A program made the position numbers and the translations under genes. From contig NZ_CADIKK010000011.1 in the NCBI RefSeq assembly GCF_902859915.1, positions 124,001-188,000 on the forward strand: a stretch of DNA of 64,000 nt, read 5' to 3'. The stretch comes from Paraburkholderia ultramafica (GTDB taxonomy: Bacteria; Pseudomonadota; Gammaproteobacteria; Burkholderiales; Burkholderiaceae). Shown piece after piece: positions 17,701 to 25,269 of this stretch. Position 1 is the first letter of the stretch. Every line of letters begins with the position of its first letter. A model generated the notes under the pieces. The model did no database searches and had not been told where the DNA came from. It saw nothing but the letters and a program-made list of their open reading frames with translations.

Positions 17701-20662
17701 TATGCGACTGCGCACACTGCTTGACGTCGTCCGGCGTACCGGCGCACAGCACGCGGCCACCGCCGTCGCCGCCTTCGGGGCCGAGGTCGATCAGCCAGTC
17801 GGCCGCGCGAATCACGTCGAGATTGTGTTCGATCACGATCAGCGAATGACCGCTTGCGAGCAGTTTGCCGAACGCCTGCATCAGCTTGGCGATGTCGTCG
17901 AAATGAAGGCCTGTGGTCGGCTCGTCGAACATGAACAGGCGCTTCGCGACCGGCTGCTTCGCGCTGCGCGCACTGCGCGCCTGGGCCGATTCGGCGAGAA
18001 AGCCCGCGAGCTTGAGCCGTTGCGCCTCGCCGCCGGACAGCGTAGGCACCGGCTGACCGAGTTTCACGTATTCGAGGCCGACGTCGACGATCGGCTGCAG
18101 AACGCGCAATACTTCGGCGTCCTGCGCGAAGTAGGCGGTGGCTTCACTGACGGTCAATTCCAGCACGTCGGCAATGCTCAGCGCGCGCGCCGGCTCGCCG
18201 CGCTCGATCTTCACTTCGAGCAGTTCCGCGCGATAACGGCGCCCATCGCAATCCGGGCAGCGCAGGTACACGTCGCTCAGGAACTGCATTTCGATGTGTT
18301 CGAAACCCGAGCCGCCGCAGGTCGGGCAACGGCCGTCGCCCGAGTTGAAGCTGAACATGCCTGGGCCGTAGCCGCGTTGTTGCGCGAGCGGCGCCTTCGC
18401 GAACAGCTTGCGGATTTCGTCGAAGGCGCCGACGTAGCTGGCCGGATTCGAGCGCGCGGTCTTGCCGATCGGCGACTGGTCGACGAACACCACGTCGGTG
18501 ACCTGGTCGGCGCCGGTGAGATTCCTGAACGCGCCCGGCGCTTCGGTGGCGAGCCCGAAGTGCCGCGCCATGGCCGGATAGAGCACGTCCTGCAGCAGCG
18601 TGGACTTGCCGGAGCCCGACACGCCCGTCACGCAAACGAGCCGCTGCAACGGAATCTCGACCGTGACATCGCGCAGATTGTGCTGCGTCGCGCCTTCGAG
18701 CACGACACGCGGCGTGTTTGCGTCCACCGGACGCTGCGACCAGTGCGCCGCGTCGGCCACGTGCCGCCGTCCGCCCAGGTACTCGCCGGTGAGCGTGCCG
18801 GACGCACGGATCGCCTCGGGCGCGCCGTCGAAAATGATCGAGCCGCCGCGCTCGCCCGGCCCCGGACCCATGTCGATCAAACGATCCGCCGCGAGCATCA
18901 CCGACGGGTCGTGCTCGACCACCACCAGCGTATTGCCCGCGTCGCGCAGCCGGTGCATCGCTTCGACGATCCGGTTCAGATCGCGCGGATGCAGGCCGAT
19001 GCTCGGCTCGTCGAGCACGAACAGCGTCTTGGTCAGCGACGTGCCGAGCGCCGTGGTCAGGTTGATCCGCTGCACCTCGCCGCCCGACAGTGTGCGGCTT
19101 TGGCGGTCGAGCGTCAGATAACCGAGGCCGACGTCGCACAGATATTTGAGGCGCGTGCGCACTTCGGCGAGCAGCAGTTTCAGCGCGTCGTCGAGCAACG
19201 CGCTCGGCAGGCTGATCTCGTCAAAGAAGCGGCGGATGCGCTCGATCGGCATCAGCATCAGGTCGTGCACGGTCAGACCCGGCAACGCTTCGAGCTGCGC
19301 GCGCGACCACTCGACGCCGCGCGGCAGGAAGCGCCGCCCGGCCTGCAAGACGTCGTCCGCATTCGCTTTGCTGCCCAGACGCCACAGCAGCGATTCCGTT
19401 TTCAGACGCGCGCCGCCGCAGGTTTCGCACGGCGTGTAGCTGCGGTATTTCGACAGCAGCACACGAATATGCATCTTGTACGCCTTCGATTCGAGATACT
19501 CGAAGAAGCGTTTGACGCCGTACCAATGGCTCTGCCACTTGCCGTTCCAGTCCGGCGAGCCGTTGATGACCCAGTCGCGCTCGGCGTCCGTCAGCTCGCC
19601 CCACGGCGTGCCACGGCGGATGTCGGCTTGCGCCGCGTAGCGCATCAGGTCGTCCTGGCATTCCTTCCACGCGGGCGTTTGCATCGGCTTGATCGCGCCA
19701 TCGCGCAGCGTCTTGCGCGCATCGGGAATCACCAGCCCGAGGTCGACGCCGATCACGCGGCCGAAGCCGCGGCAGACTTCGCACGCGCCGTAGGCCGAGT
19801 TGAACGAGAACAGCGCCGGTTGCGGATCGGCATAGCGCAGGTCGCTTTCCGGGCTGTGCAAGCCGGTGGAGAAACGCCAGATTTGCGGTTCGGCGTCCTG
19901 ACTCTGCGGCTCATCCGACGTGGCCGGCAGCACGTAAATATTGACGCGCCCGCCGCCGCGCTTGAGTGACGCCTCGATCGCCTCGACCACCCGCTGCTTG
20001 TCGACCGAACGCAGACGGAAGCGGTCGGCCACCACGTCGAGCAGCTTGCGCTTGCCGGTGGGCGAATCGACTTCGCGCTGCGCCTGCACACGCGTGTAGC
20101 CGCTGGCCGACAGCCACTGCTCGACTTCCTGTTCGGACGCGGACTCCGGCAACTCGACCGGGAACGTGACGACCAGCCGCGGTTCGTGCTGCGCGGTGCG
20201 CTCGAGCAACTCGGCGTAGATCGTCTCCGGCGTGTCGTGGCGCACCTGCTGGGCGGTCTTGCGGTCGAACAGTTCGGCCGCGCGCGCGTACAGCAGCTTC
20301 AGGTGATCGTTGAGTTCCGTCATGGTGCCGACGGTGGAGCGCGAACTGCGCACCGGATTGGTCTGGTCGATCGCGATGGCGGGCGGCACGCCGTCCACCC
20401 GGTCGACTTGCGGCCGGTCCATGCGGTCGAGAAACTGCCGCGCGTACGCGCTGAAGGTTTCGACGTAGCGCCGCTGCCCTTCCGCGTACAGCGTGTCGAA
20501 TACAAGGCTCGACTTGCCGGAGCCGGACGGCCCGGTGACGACCGTCATTTCGCCGGTTCGCACGTCGAGGTCGACGTTCTTGAGGTTGTGCTGGCGCGCG
20601 CCGCGAATCTTGATAGTGCCGTTAGATGACAATTTTTCCGACCGTCTGAATGAGTGGGCCAC
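14747..20662 (-). CDS. uvrA: Double-length UvrA: two fused excinuclease ABC subunit A copies
   Basis: A single 1971-residue frame holding two complete UvrA-like halves. Walker A loops occur at about residues 44-51 (GPSGSGKS), 682, 1062 and 1611 (each GVSGSGKST). Each has a matching LSGGE signature and a DEP Walker B (LDEPSIGLHPRD, FDEPTTGLHFDD, LDEPTIGLHPRD, LDEPTVGLHMAD). Paired-Cys zinc motifs are near 294/412 (CEVC, CETC), 779/803 (CPTC, CPDC), 1294-1367 (CPVC, CTTC, CPDC) and 1746/1769 (CPAC, CDVC). UvrA recognises bulky DNA lesions as a dimer, so here a covalent dimer would form. The usual UvrA is about 950 residues. The start is GTG at 20662; a TTG 30 nt inside is an alternative. A LexA box lies upstream, indicating SOS control. 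Double-length UvrA-like proteins exist in some bacteria, but their role is poorly defined. Confidence 0.9.
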   Translation of the reverse strand: MAHSFRRSEKLSSNGTIKIRGARQHNLKNVDLDVRTGEMTVVTGPSGSGKSSLVFDTLYAEGQRRYVETFSAYARQFLDRMDRPQVDRVDGVPPAIAIDQTNPVRSSRSTVGTMTELNDHLKLLYARAAELFDRKTAQQVRHDTPETIYAELLERTAQHEPRLVVTFPVELPESASEQEVEQWLSASGYTRVQAQREVDSPTGKRKLLDVVADRFRLRSVDKQRVVEAIEASLKRGGGRVNIYVLPATSDEPQSQDAEPQIWRFSTGLHSPESDLRYADPQPALFSFNSAYGACEVCRGFGRVIGVDLGLVIPDARKTLRDGAIKPMQTPAWKECQDDLMRYAAQADIRRGTPWGELTDAERDWVINGSPDWNGKWQSHWYGVKRFFEYLESKAYKMHIRVLLSKYRSYTPCETCGGARLKTESLLWRLGSKANADDVLQAGRRFLPRGVEWSRAQLEALPGLTVHDLMLMPIERIRRFFDEISLPSALLDDALKLLLAEVRTRLKYLCDVGLGYLTLDRQSRTLSGGEVQRINLTTALGTSLTKTLFVLDEPSIGLHPRDLNRIVEAMHRLRDAGNTLVVVEHDPSVMLAADRLIDMGPGPGERGGSIIFDGAPEAIRASGTLTGEYLGGRRHVADAAHWSQRPVDANTPRVVLEGATQHNLRDVTVEIPLQRLVCVTGVSGSGKSTLLQDVLYPAMARHFGLATEAPGAFRNLTGADQVTDVVFVDQSPIGKTARSNPASYVGAFDEIRKLFAKAPLAQQRGYGPGMFSFNSGDGRCPTCGGSGFEHIEMQFLSDVYLRCPDCDGRRYRAELLEVKIERGEPARALSIADVLELTVSEATAYFAQDAEVLRVLQPIVDVGLEYVKLGQPVPTLSGGEAQRLKLAGFLAESAQARSARSAKQPVAKRLFMFDEPTTGLHFDDIAKLMQAFGKLLASGHSLIVIEHNLDVIRAADWLIDLGPEGGDGGGRVLCAGTPDDVKQCAQSHTGEALLQYDRAMGAAAEPESQGIPLQKALSAARARRAIEGEDVVRIVNAREHNLKALDVDIPHGKFNVITGVSGSGKSTLAFDILFHEGQRRYLESLNAYARSIVQPAGRPEVDAVYGIPPTVAIEQRLSRGGRKSTVATTSEVWHFLRLLYVKLGLQHCIHDGTPVTSQSVESIAAQLLRDHKGQHVGFLAPLVVNRKGVYTDLAKWAKARGNTHLRVDGEFVPVDPWPKLDRFREHTIELPVADLVVSADHEAELRDALDQTLEVGKGVMHLLAPLDGLHDAINGGHPTAKLGAVKVLSTRRACPVCGTSYPELDPRMFSYNSKHGWCTTCVGTGLSLTREQRAAYDDTIIVDDNRGREQSLPSEEQEPEGLVDEPCPDCAGTRLNPTARAVTFDAHAIVDVAQWTVSDTRAWIDTLEMTGRDAEIARDVISEIGSRLQFLEEVGLGYLSLDRAAPSLSGGEAQRIRLAAQLGSNLQGVCYVLDEPTIGLHPRDNQILLSALRKLGEKGNTLVVVEHDEDTIRRADHIIDIGPGAGKRGGTLIAQGSVADLSAQPDSLTGQFLAQPIVHPLQPRREVVAPGKRAAAVPENWLTVHGGKLHNLRNVTVGIPLSRLVAVTGVSGSGKSTLARDVLMANLLDAVGRSVLSSPATRRARAAAEEKPAANRRSSVLARSAPRAPLNVTHAWQGCESVTGWESIDRVLEVDQTPIGKTPRSCPATYIGVWDAIRKLFAGTLEARARGYTASRFSFNTGEGRCPACEGQGVRTIGMSFLPDVKVPCDVCHGQRFNPETLAVTWRGKNIGDVLTMEIDEAVEFFAPISNIAHPLQLMKDVGLGYLTLGQPSPTLSGGEAQRIKLVTELSKVRDDITRRGQKPPHTLYVLDEPTVGLHMADVAKLIRVLHRLADGGHSVVVIEHDLDVIAEADWIIDLGPEGGVGGGTIVAATDPEELSRVAASHTGAALRSVLARTQRSAAVVAGEGTNG

Positions 20663-21058
20663 CTCTCACGGACGCCTCGCGACCGCGCAAGTTCGGTGCA
20701 ACCGGGGGCGGCGGCGCGCACACGCGGTGAACGCGCCGCACGCGCCGAAGCTCAGCTTGCAACGGGATACTATACTGTATATTTATACAGTTTTCCATGA
20801 CACGGCACGGGTGCGCTTTCGAGGCGCTGCAAGCCTTGACCGGCGGCAAAAACCGCGCGCCGTTCAACCGGGCAGCAACCGTTGTGCCGATTTGGAAAAG
20901 ACATTGAGAAGCCGCGCGAAGCGGCAAGCGAGAGGAAGAACGACCGGGCGGCGACGATCCGACCAGGACGGCGAACCGTCACGAACCATGACCGGCCCGC
21001 GACACGTGGCATGCCGCACACCGACACCACATCGTATGCGGCGCCAACCAGCCACAAC
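20663..21058. other. Intergenic region holding the uvrA promoter and SOS box
   Basis: About 400 bp between the racemase stop and the uvrA start, both genes on the minus strand. Besides the LexA-controlled promoter at about 20769-20797, I see no convincing gene. A 36-codon plus-strand ORF starts at 20797 (MTRHGCAFEALQAL), right next to the SOS box, but it has no recognisable similarity or strong ribosome binding site. Confidence 0.5.
20775..20790 (-). promoter_or_regulatory. LexA (SOS) box within a sigma-70-type promoter for uvrA
   Basis: CTGTATATTTATACAG differs from the enterobacterial LexA consensus CTG-N10-CAG only inside the AT-rich core and keeps both CTGT/ACAG ends. On the minus strand a TATAGT -10 directly abuts the box and a TGGAAA -35 lies 17 nt further upstream, so the box fills the spacer, an ideal repressor position. 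The start codon of uvrA is about 110 nt downstream. Confidence 0.88.
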
Positions 21059-22576
21059 CTAGCCGTATGCGCTTTCCACGCTAACGCGACCCGCAACCGG
21101 CGTCGCCGATCCGGCCACGGCGGCCTCCTGCTGTACACCACTCGCGCCGAGCGCATGCGCGACGCAGCGTCTTGCCAGCACCTCGGTCGGATCGACGAGC
21201 CGCACCACCCGCCCGCCCGGACACGCCAGCACCGCGTCACGCAGCAACAGCGGCAACTCGGTGCACGCCAGCACGATCACTTGCACGCCTTGAGCCACCA
21301 GGTCGTCGACCGCTGCCGCGAGGTCGTCGCCGCACTCGCCCGACGTGTAGCCTGCCTTGGCGCCGCACGGTCCGTAGATGGCGTTCATCAGATGCCCTTG
21401 CGCGAGCGCGGCCGGCGTGATCTGCACAAAGCCGCGCGCTGCGAGCGCCTGCTCGTAGACGCGGCTCGCCAGTGTGCCCGAGGTCGCCAGCACGCCGACT
21501 TCGCGCAAGCCCGGACAAGTCTCGCGCAGATAATCGGCGGTACAGGTCAGCATATTGACGATCGGAATGCCCAACGCCGGCTGGATCTGCTCGACGAACG
21601 CGTGCGCGGTATTGCATGGAATCGCGATCAGATCCGCGCCGCCCTCCTCGAGCGTCTTGCATGAGGCGTACAGCGCGAGCGTCGGATCGTCGCCGTTGCC
21701 GAGCAGCGCGTCGGTGCGGTCCGGAATCTGCGGGTTCTGCTCGACCATCACCTTGATATGATCCTGATCGCGCGCGGCTGGCGTATTGCGCACCAGCTTG
21801 GCCATGAAATCGACGGTTGCCGCGGGGCCGACGCCGCCCACCACGCCCAGCTTGAAACGCCGTTCCCGCGGCGCATAGTGAGCCGCCGCGACATAGCTCG
21901 CATAGGCCTGATTGGCATCGACCAGCGGCACCACTTGCGGGCCAAGTGCGTGCGCGAGGAGGCCGATTTCGGCCAGCCCCGGCAGGATGATCTCCGCGCC
22001 CTGCGCGATCAGGTCCGCGCAAGCCGCGCGCAGCAACTCGACCGGCCGGCCATACAGACGGCCGTTCGTGATGCCCTCGTCGCCATACACGGCGCTCGTC
22101 ACGCAGTCGATGCCCGTGTCGTCACGCGGATGCAGCACGTCGAACTGGCCGGCGTCGAAATAGCGCTCAAAAAGGCCATTTTCGCGGATGGCGCCGGAGG
22201 TCAGCACGCCGATCCGGCGCACCGACGCAAACGTACGCCGCACGTGCGCCACCAGCGCCGTCATGATGTTGGCGACCGGCACGGCCAGGTTCGCCGTGAG
22301 TTCGTCGATGAAGGTATGACTGAGGAAGCACGGCAGGACGATCGCATCGACACCGCGCTTTTCGAACCCGCGCATCGTGTCGAACATGTGGATCTTGAAC
22401 TGGGCGTTCGGCCCGTCCGGCTCAGCCGGCCCTTGCCAGCAGCGCGGCTCGAGAACCAGATCGAAGCGCCGCGCCGCGCCGGGCCGGCGCGACGCGGCGC
22501 TGATCCTGCTCAGGATGTCGGCGCTGGCGAGCTGGGCCGCGCCAGCCGCCACACCCAGCGAACGAATGCGATTCAT
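21059..22576 (-). CDS. Tandem-domain aspartate/glutamate racemase family protein
   Basis: 505 residues made of two Asp/Glu/hydantoin racemase domains, about 1-235 and 240-480. The second domain keeps both catalytic Cys motifs: IPCNTAH (near residue 325) and VLACTEL (near 435). It starts LGVVGGVGPAATVDF, as in aspartate racemases. The first domain keeps only one: VLPCFLSHTF near residue 83, while the matching second site reads ILPGLAEIGLL, with Gly in place of Cys. So the N-terminal half is probably inactive or regulatory. Family members interconvert D- and L-amino acids in the cytoplasm without a cofactor. The physiological substrate cannot be read from sequence. It is monocistronic, with the uvrA promoter downstream. 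Confidence 0.82.
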   Translation of the reverse strand: MNRIRSLGVAAGAAQLASADILSRISAASRRPGAARRFDLVLEPRCWQGPAEPDGPNAQFKIHMFDTMRGFEKRGVDAIVLPCFLSHTFIDELTANLAVPVANIMTALVAHVRRTFASVRRIGVLTSGAIRENGLFERYFDAGQFDVLHPRDDTGIDCVTSAVYGDEGITNGRLYGRPVELLRAACADLIAQGAEIILPGLAEIGLLAHALGPQVVPLVDANQAYASYVAAAHYAPRERRFKLGVVGGVGPAATVDFMAKLVRNTPAARDQDHIKVMVEQNPQIPDRTDALLGNGDDPTLALYASCKTLEEGGADLIAIPCNTAHAFVEQIQPALGIPIVNMLTCTADYLRETCPGLREVGVLATSGTLASRVYEQALAARGFVQITPAALAQGHLMNAIYGPCGAKAGYTSGECGDDLAAAVDDLVAQGVQVIVLACTELPLLLRDAVLACPGGRVVRLVDPTEVLARRCVAHALGASGVQQEAAVAGSATPVAGRVSVESAYG

Positions 22577-22746
22577 GATGACCCCCGTCGTTTTTGTCCG
22601 TCCGCCTTGATGGCAGGCGGCTTGGCGCGCTTGAGGATGACATCATGTCGGCCGCGCATGACGTGGGGTTAACCACGAAATAATGATTTCTTTCCGTTTC
22701 CCGAGGGGCCGCCCGACGGCAAAACCACCTAAGCCACCTAAGCCAC

Positions 22747-24065
22747 CTAAGCCGCTTCGACCACGCCGTGCGCCGCGCCCCGCTTGCGGCGTTCGAGCGT
22801 GCCGATGCACACCAGCGAGACGCCCGCGAGACAGCTATAGAACACCGCAAGCGGCCACCACGCGCCCGGATACCGATGGGCGAGCACCGTGCCAATCAAC
22901 GGCGTCAGGCCGCCGGCCAGCGCGGCGCATACCTGATACGACAGCGAAATCGCCGAATAGCGGACCCGCACCGCGAACGCCGTCGACATGAAGCCGGCCA
23001 TCACCGCATACGAGCTCGACATGCACATCACCGCCAGCGCAATGCCGATCACGATCGCCACCGGCCGCCCGGTCGAGACCAGCGCGAACATCGGATAAGG
23101 CGACAGCATCGCCAGCGCCGCCGCGCCCTTCAGGAAGCGTCCGGTGCCGATGCGTTGCGCGAACCAGCCGGAACCCAGCTGCGTGAACAACTGGATGAAC
23201 GCGACCACGAACAGGCAATCGAGAATCAGCGAGCGATCGAGGCCGAGCGTCTGCGTCGTGTAATTGAGCATGAACGTGTTGACGAACCACGCGCCGGCCA
23301 CGCCGATCACATTCGCGCCGAGGCACAGCAGCACGGTGCGCCACGCGTCGCGCAGCACGTCGGCGACCGGCAGCGCGGCCACGCGACGTTGCGCCTTCAG
23401 CGCATTGAATTCGGGCGATTCGCTGACACCCGAACGGATCAGCAGCCCGCCACCAGCAGCACCGCGCTGGCGAGAAACGGCAAGCGCCAGCCCCATGCGA
23501 GAAACACGTCCTTGTCCATCGACGCCACCGCGCGAAACGCGAGCAGCGACAGGATCAGACCCGCCGGACTGCCGAGCTGCGCGAACGACGCGAAGAACGT
23601 GCGCTTGCCTTTGGGCGCATGTTCGCTCGCCATCAGCACCGCGCCGCCCCACTCGCCGCCGATCGCGATGCCCTGCGCGACGCGCAGCAGCACCAGCAAC
23701 ACCGGCGCCCAGATGCCGGCGCTCGCATAGGTCGGCAGGAAGCCGATGCCGACCGTGCCGACGCCCATGATCGCGAGCGTCGCCACCAGCGCTTTCTTGC
23801 GGCCGATGCGGTCGCCCAGGTGGCCGAACACCAGGCCGCCGAAGGGTCGCGCGAAGAAGCCGACCGCGAAGGTGCCGAACGAAGCCAGCGTCGCGAAGAA
23901 CGGATCGCTGCCGGGAAAGAACAGCTTGCCGAATATCAGCGCGGAGGCGGTGGCGTAGATGTAAAAGTCGTACCACTCGATGGTGGTGCCGACAAACGCG
24001 GCAGCCGCCGCGCGCGTGGGTTGCCGGGTTGCGGCGTGAGCGTCTGGCTCGCAATTCATGTGCAT
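22747..24065 (-). pseudogene. MFS transporter (metabolite:H+ symporter type), one-base frameshift
   Basis: An MHS-type MFS transporter read in two frames. Residues from the start at 24065 (MHMNCEPDAHAATRQ) give TM1-5, with TIEWYDFYIYATASALIF, GHLGDRIGRKKAL and GGEWGGAVLM, and stop at 23439 after LLVAGC. The rest (LLIRSGVSESPEFNAL onward to the stop at 22747) continues in the next frame. Adding one G on the plus strand after 23445 restores LLVAGLLIRSGVSESPEF, so a single base is missing. Such permeases import organic acids or osmolytes across the inner membrane. Either a true inactivating mutation or a sequencing error. The stop lies in three copies of a 9-bp repeat (about 22725-22751). It neighbours CoA-transferase/acyl-CoA dehydrogenase remnants and a LysR gene. 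Confidence 0.85.
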
Positions 24066-24131
24066 GTCTCCAGGATCGTGCTTTTCTGAAAGGCGCGGCT
24101 TCTGCGTGCCGTCGCCGGAAAACCGCGGGCG

Positions 24132-24959
24132 CTAGGTGGTGACCAGCTCGGCCCTGAGCACGCCCGCTTCGAACAGACGCTGCTGGGTGGCCGCGTCGAT
24201 ACCCAATGCGTCGAGCACGTCGCGCGTGTCGGCGCCGAGCGCCGGCGGCGCGCTGCGATAGGTCGCCGGCGTGCGCGACAACTTGATCGGCGATGCGGTG
24301 CCGCGATACTCGCCCATCTCGATCACCATGCCGCGATGCAAAGTGTGCGGATGGCTGGCAACCACATCGACTGTTTGCACCGGGCCGCACGGCACGCCTG
24401 CGTTGATCAGCGCGTGCGCGAGCGGTTCGCAGTCGTGCGTGGCGAGCAGGCTTTCGAGCGCGGCCTTCAGCGGCTCGCGATGCGCGCAGCGGCTGCGGTT
24501 GTCGGCGTAGCGCGGATCGTCGGCGAGTGCGGGTGCGCCGAGATGCGCGCACAGCTTCGCGAACTGCCGGTCGTTACCGACCGCGAGAAAGATCGGCGCG
24601 GTCGCGGTGCGATAGCTGTCGTACGGCGTGATGTTCGGGTGCGCGTTGCCGCTCCTCTGCGGCGTGCGGCCCGAGCCGAAATAGTTCGGCAGATGCGGAT
24701 GCAGCAGCGACACGCCGCGCCGCGTGCAATGGCGCAGTTGCGGCGGGTTCTTATCGGCGGACGAGGCCCACACGTCGAGTTCGTCGGACGCGCGCTGGCC
24801 CAGCGAAACGAGTTGACTTTCGAGCTCACGGTACAGTTCGTCGCCGAGATGCAGCCTGATGAGCCGCGCGAAGTCCGGATCGCTCGTGAAGAAGTTGATG
24901 CCCCGGCTATCGGGAATGTTGGACGAACCGTGTGCCGGCTGCGCGGTGATTTCGCTCGT
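24132..24959 (-). pseudogene. Chimeric remnant: acyl-CoA dehydrogenase N-terminus fused to CoA-transferase III C-terminus
   Basis: One open frame of 276 codons with two unrelated parts. Codons 1 to about 75 look like the N-terminus of an acyl-CoA dehydrogenase (INFFTSDPDFARLIRLHLGD, then ASSADKNPPQL). From about codon 85 on it is the C-terminal half of a CaiB/BaiF family III CoA-transferase (YFGSGRTPQRSGNAHPNITP, LAVGNDRQFAKLC, GVPCGPVQTVDV, TPATYRSAPPALG). The join suggests a deletion between two adjacent catabolic genes. The expected start codon (after AGGAGACAAGC) reads ACG at 24957-24959, where ATG would be expected. Neither active site is complete, so I treat it as non-functional. Confidence 0.75.
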
Positions 24960-24971
24960 GCTTGTCTCCTG

Positions 24972-25165
24972 TGTCGACCGGAGTTGGCGCTTCAGCGCTT
25001 ACTCCGGTCCCATGCAAAGCTGTCGACCGGAGTTGGCGCTTCAGCGCTTACTCCGGTCCCATGCAAAGCTGTCGACCGGAGTTGGCGCTTCAGCGCTTAC
25101 TCCGGTCCCATGCAAAGCTGTCGACCGGAGTTGGCGCTTCAGCGCTTACTCCGGTCCCATGCAAG
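24972..25165. repeat. Four tandem 49-bp palindromic repeats
   Basis: Units start at 24972, 25021, 25070 and 25119. The first three are identical and the fourth diverges only in its last bases. Each contains a 32-bp imperfect palindrome beginning ACCGGAGT and ending ACTCCGGT, which folds into a 15-bp stem with one T-T mismatch, one G-T pair and a TC loop. The tract separates the decayed minus-strand gene from the plus-strand LysR gene, so it occupies a divergent promoter region. It resembles dispersed REP-like intergenic repeats more than a CRISPR, because no unique spacers exist. Confidence 0.9.
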
Positions 25166-25269
25166 ATAGTTGCTTGTGGACAAAGCATAAAAGCGGCTTC
25201 GATAATCGTCTAATACAACTTATATCCAGTACGATAGACGCAGCTTATCGATAAAAAACGGAGACTGCC

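Noticed and set aside
17702..19969. Long plus-strand open frame within uvrA
   Set aside because: Antisense to the UvrA coding sequence; translation is Arg/His-rich and has no family features. It is a shadow frame.
20797..20907. 36-codon SOS-linked plus-strand ORF next to the LexA box
   Set aside because: No ribosome binding site or similarity; the box and hexamers fit the uvrA promoter on the other strand.
24066..24552. Upstream extension of the MFS frame to 24552
   Set aside because: The frame is open but Arg-rich and out of register with the true N-terminus at 24065; it is a shadow, and the frameshift at about 23446 explains the mismatch.
24972..25165. CRISPR array
   Set aside because: The four copies are directly adjacent, with no unique spacers, and each is a hairpin. 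No cas genes are near.
24859..25254. Plus-strand ORFs spanning the 49-bp repeats
   Set aside because: 49 is not a multiple of three, so the repeat is read in all three frames giving repeated Ser/Arg-rich peptides in each, and no start site is supported.
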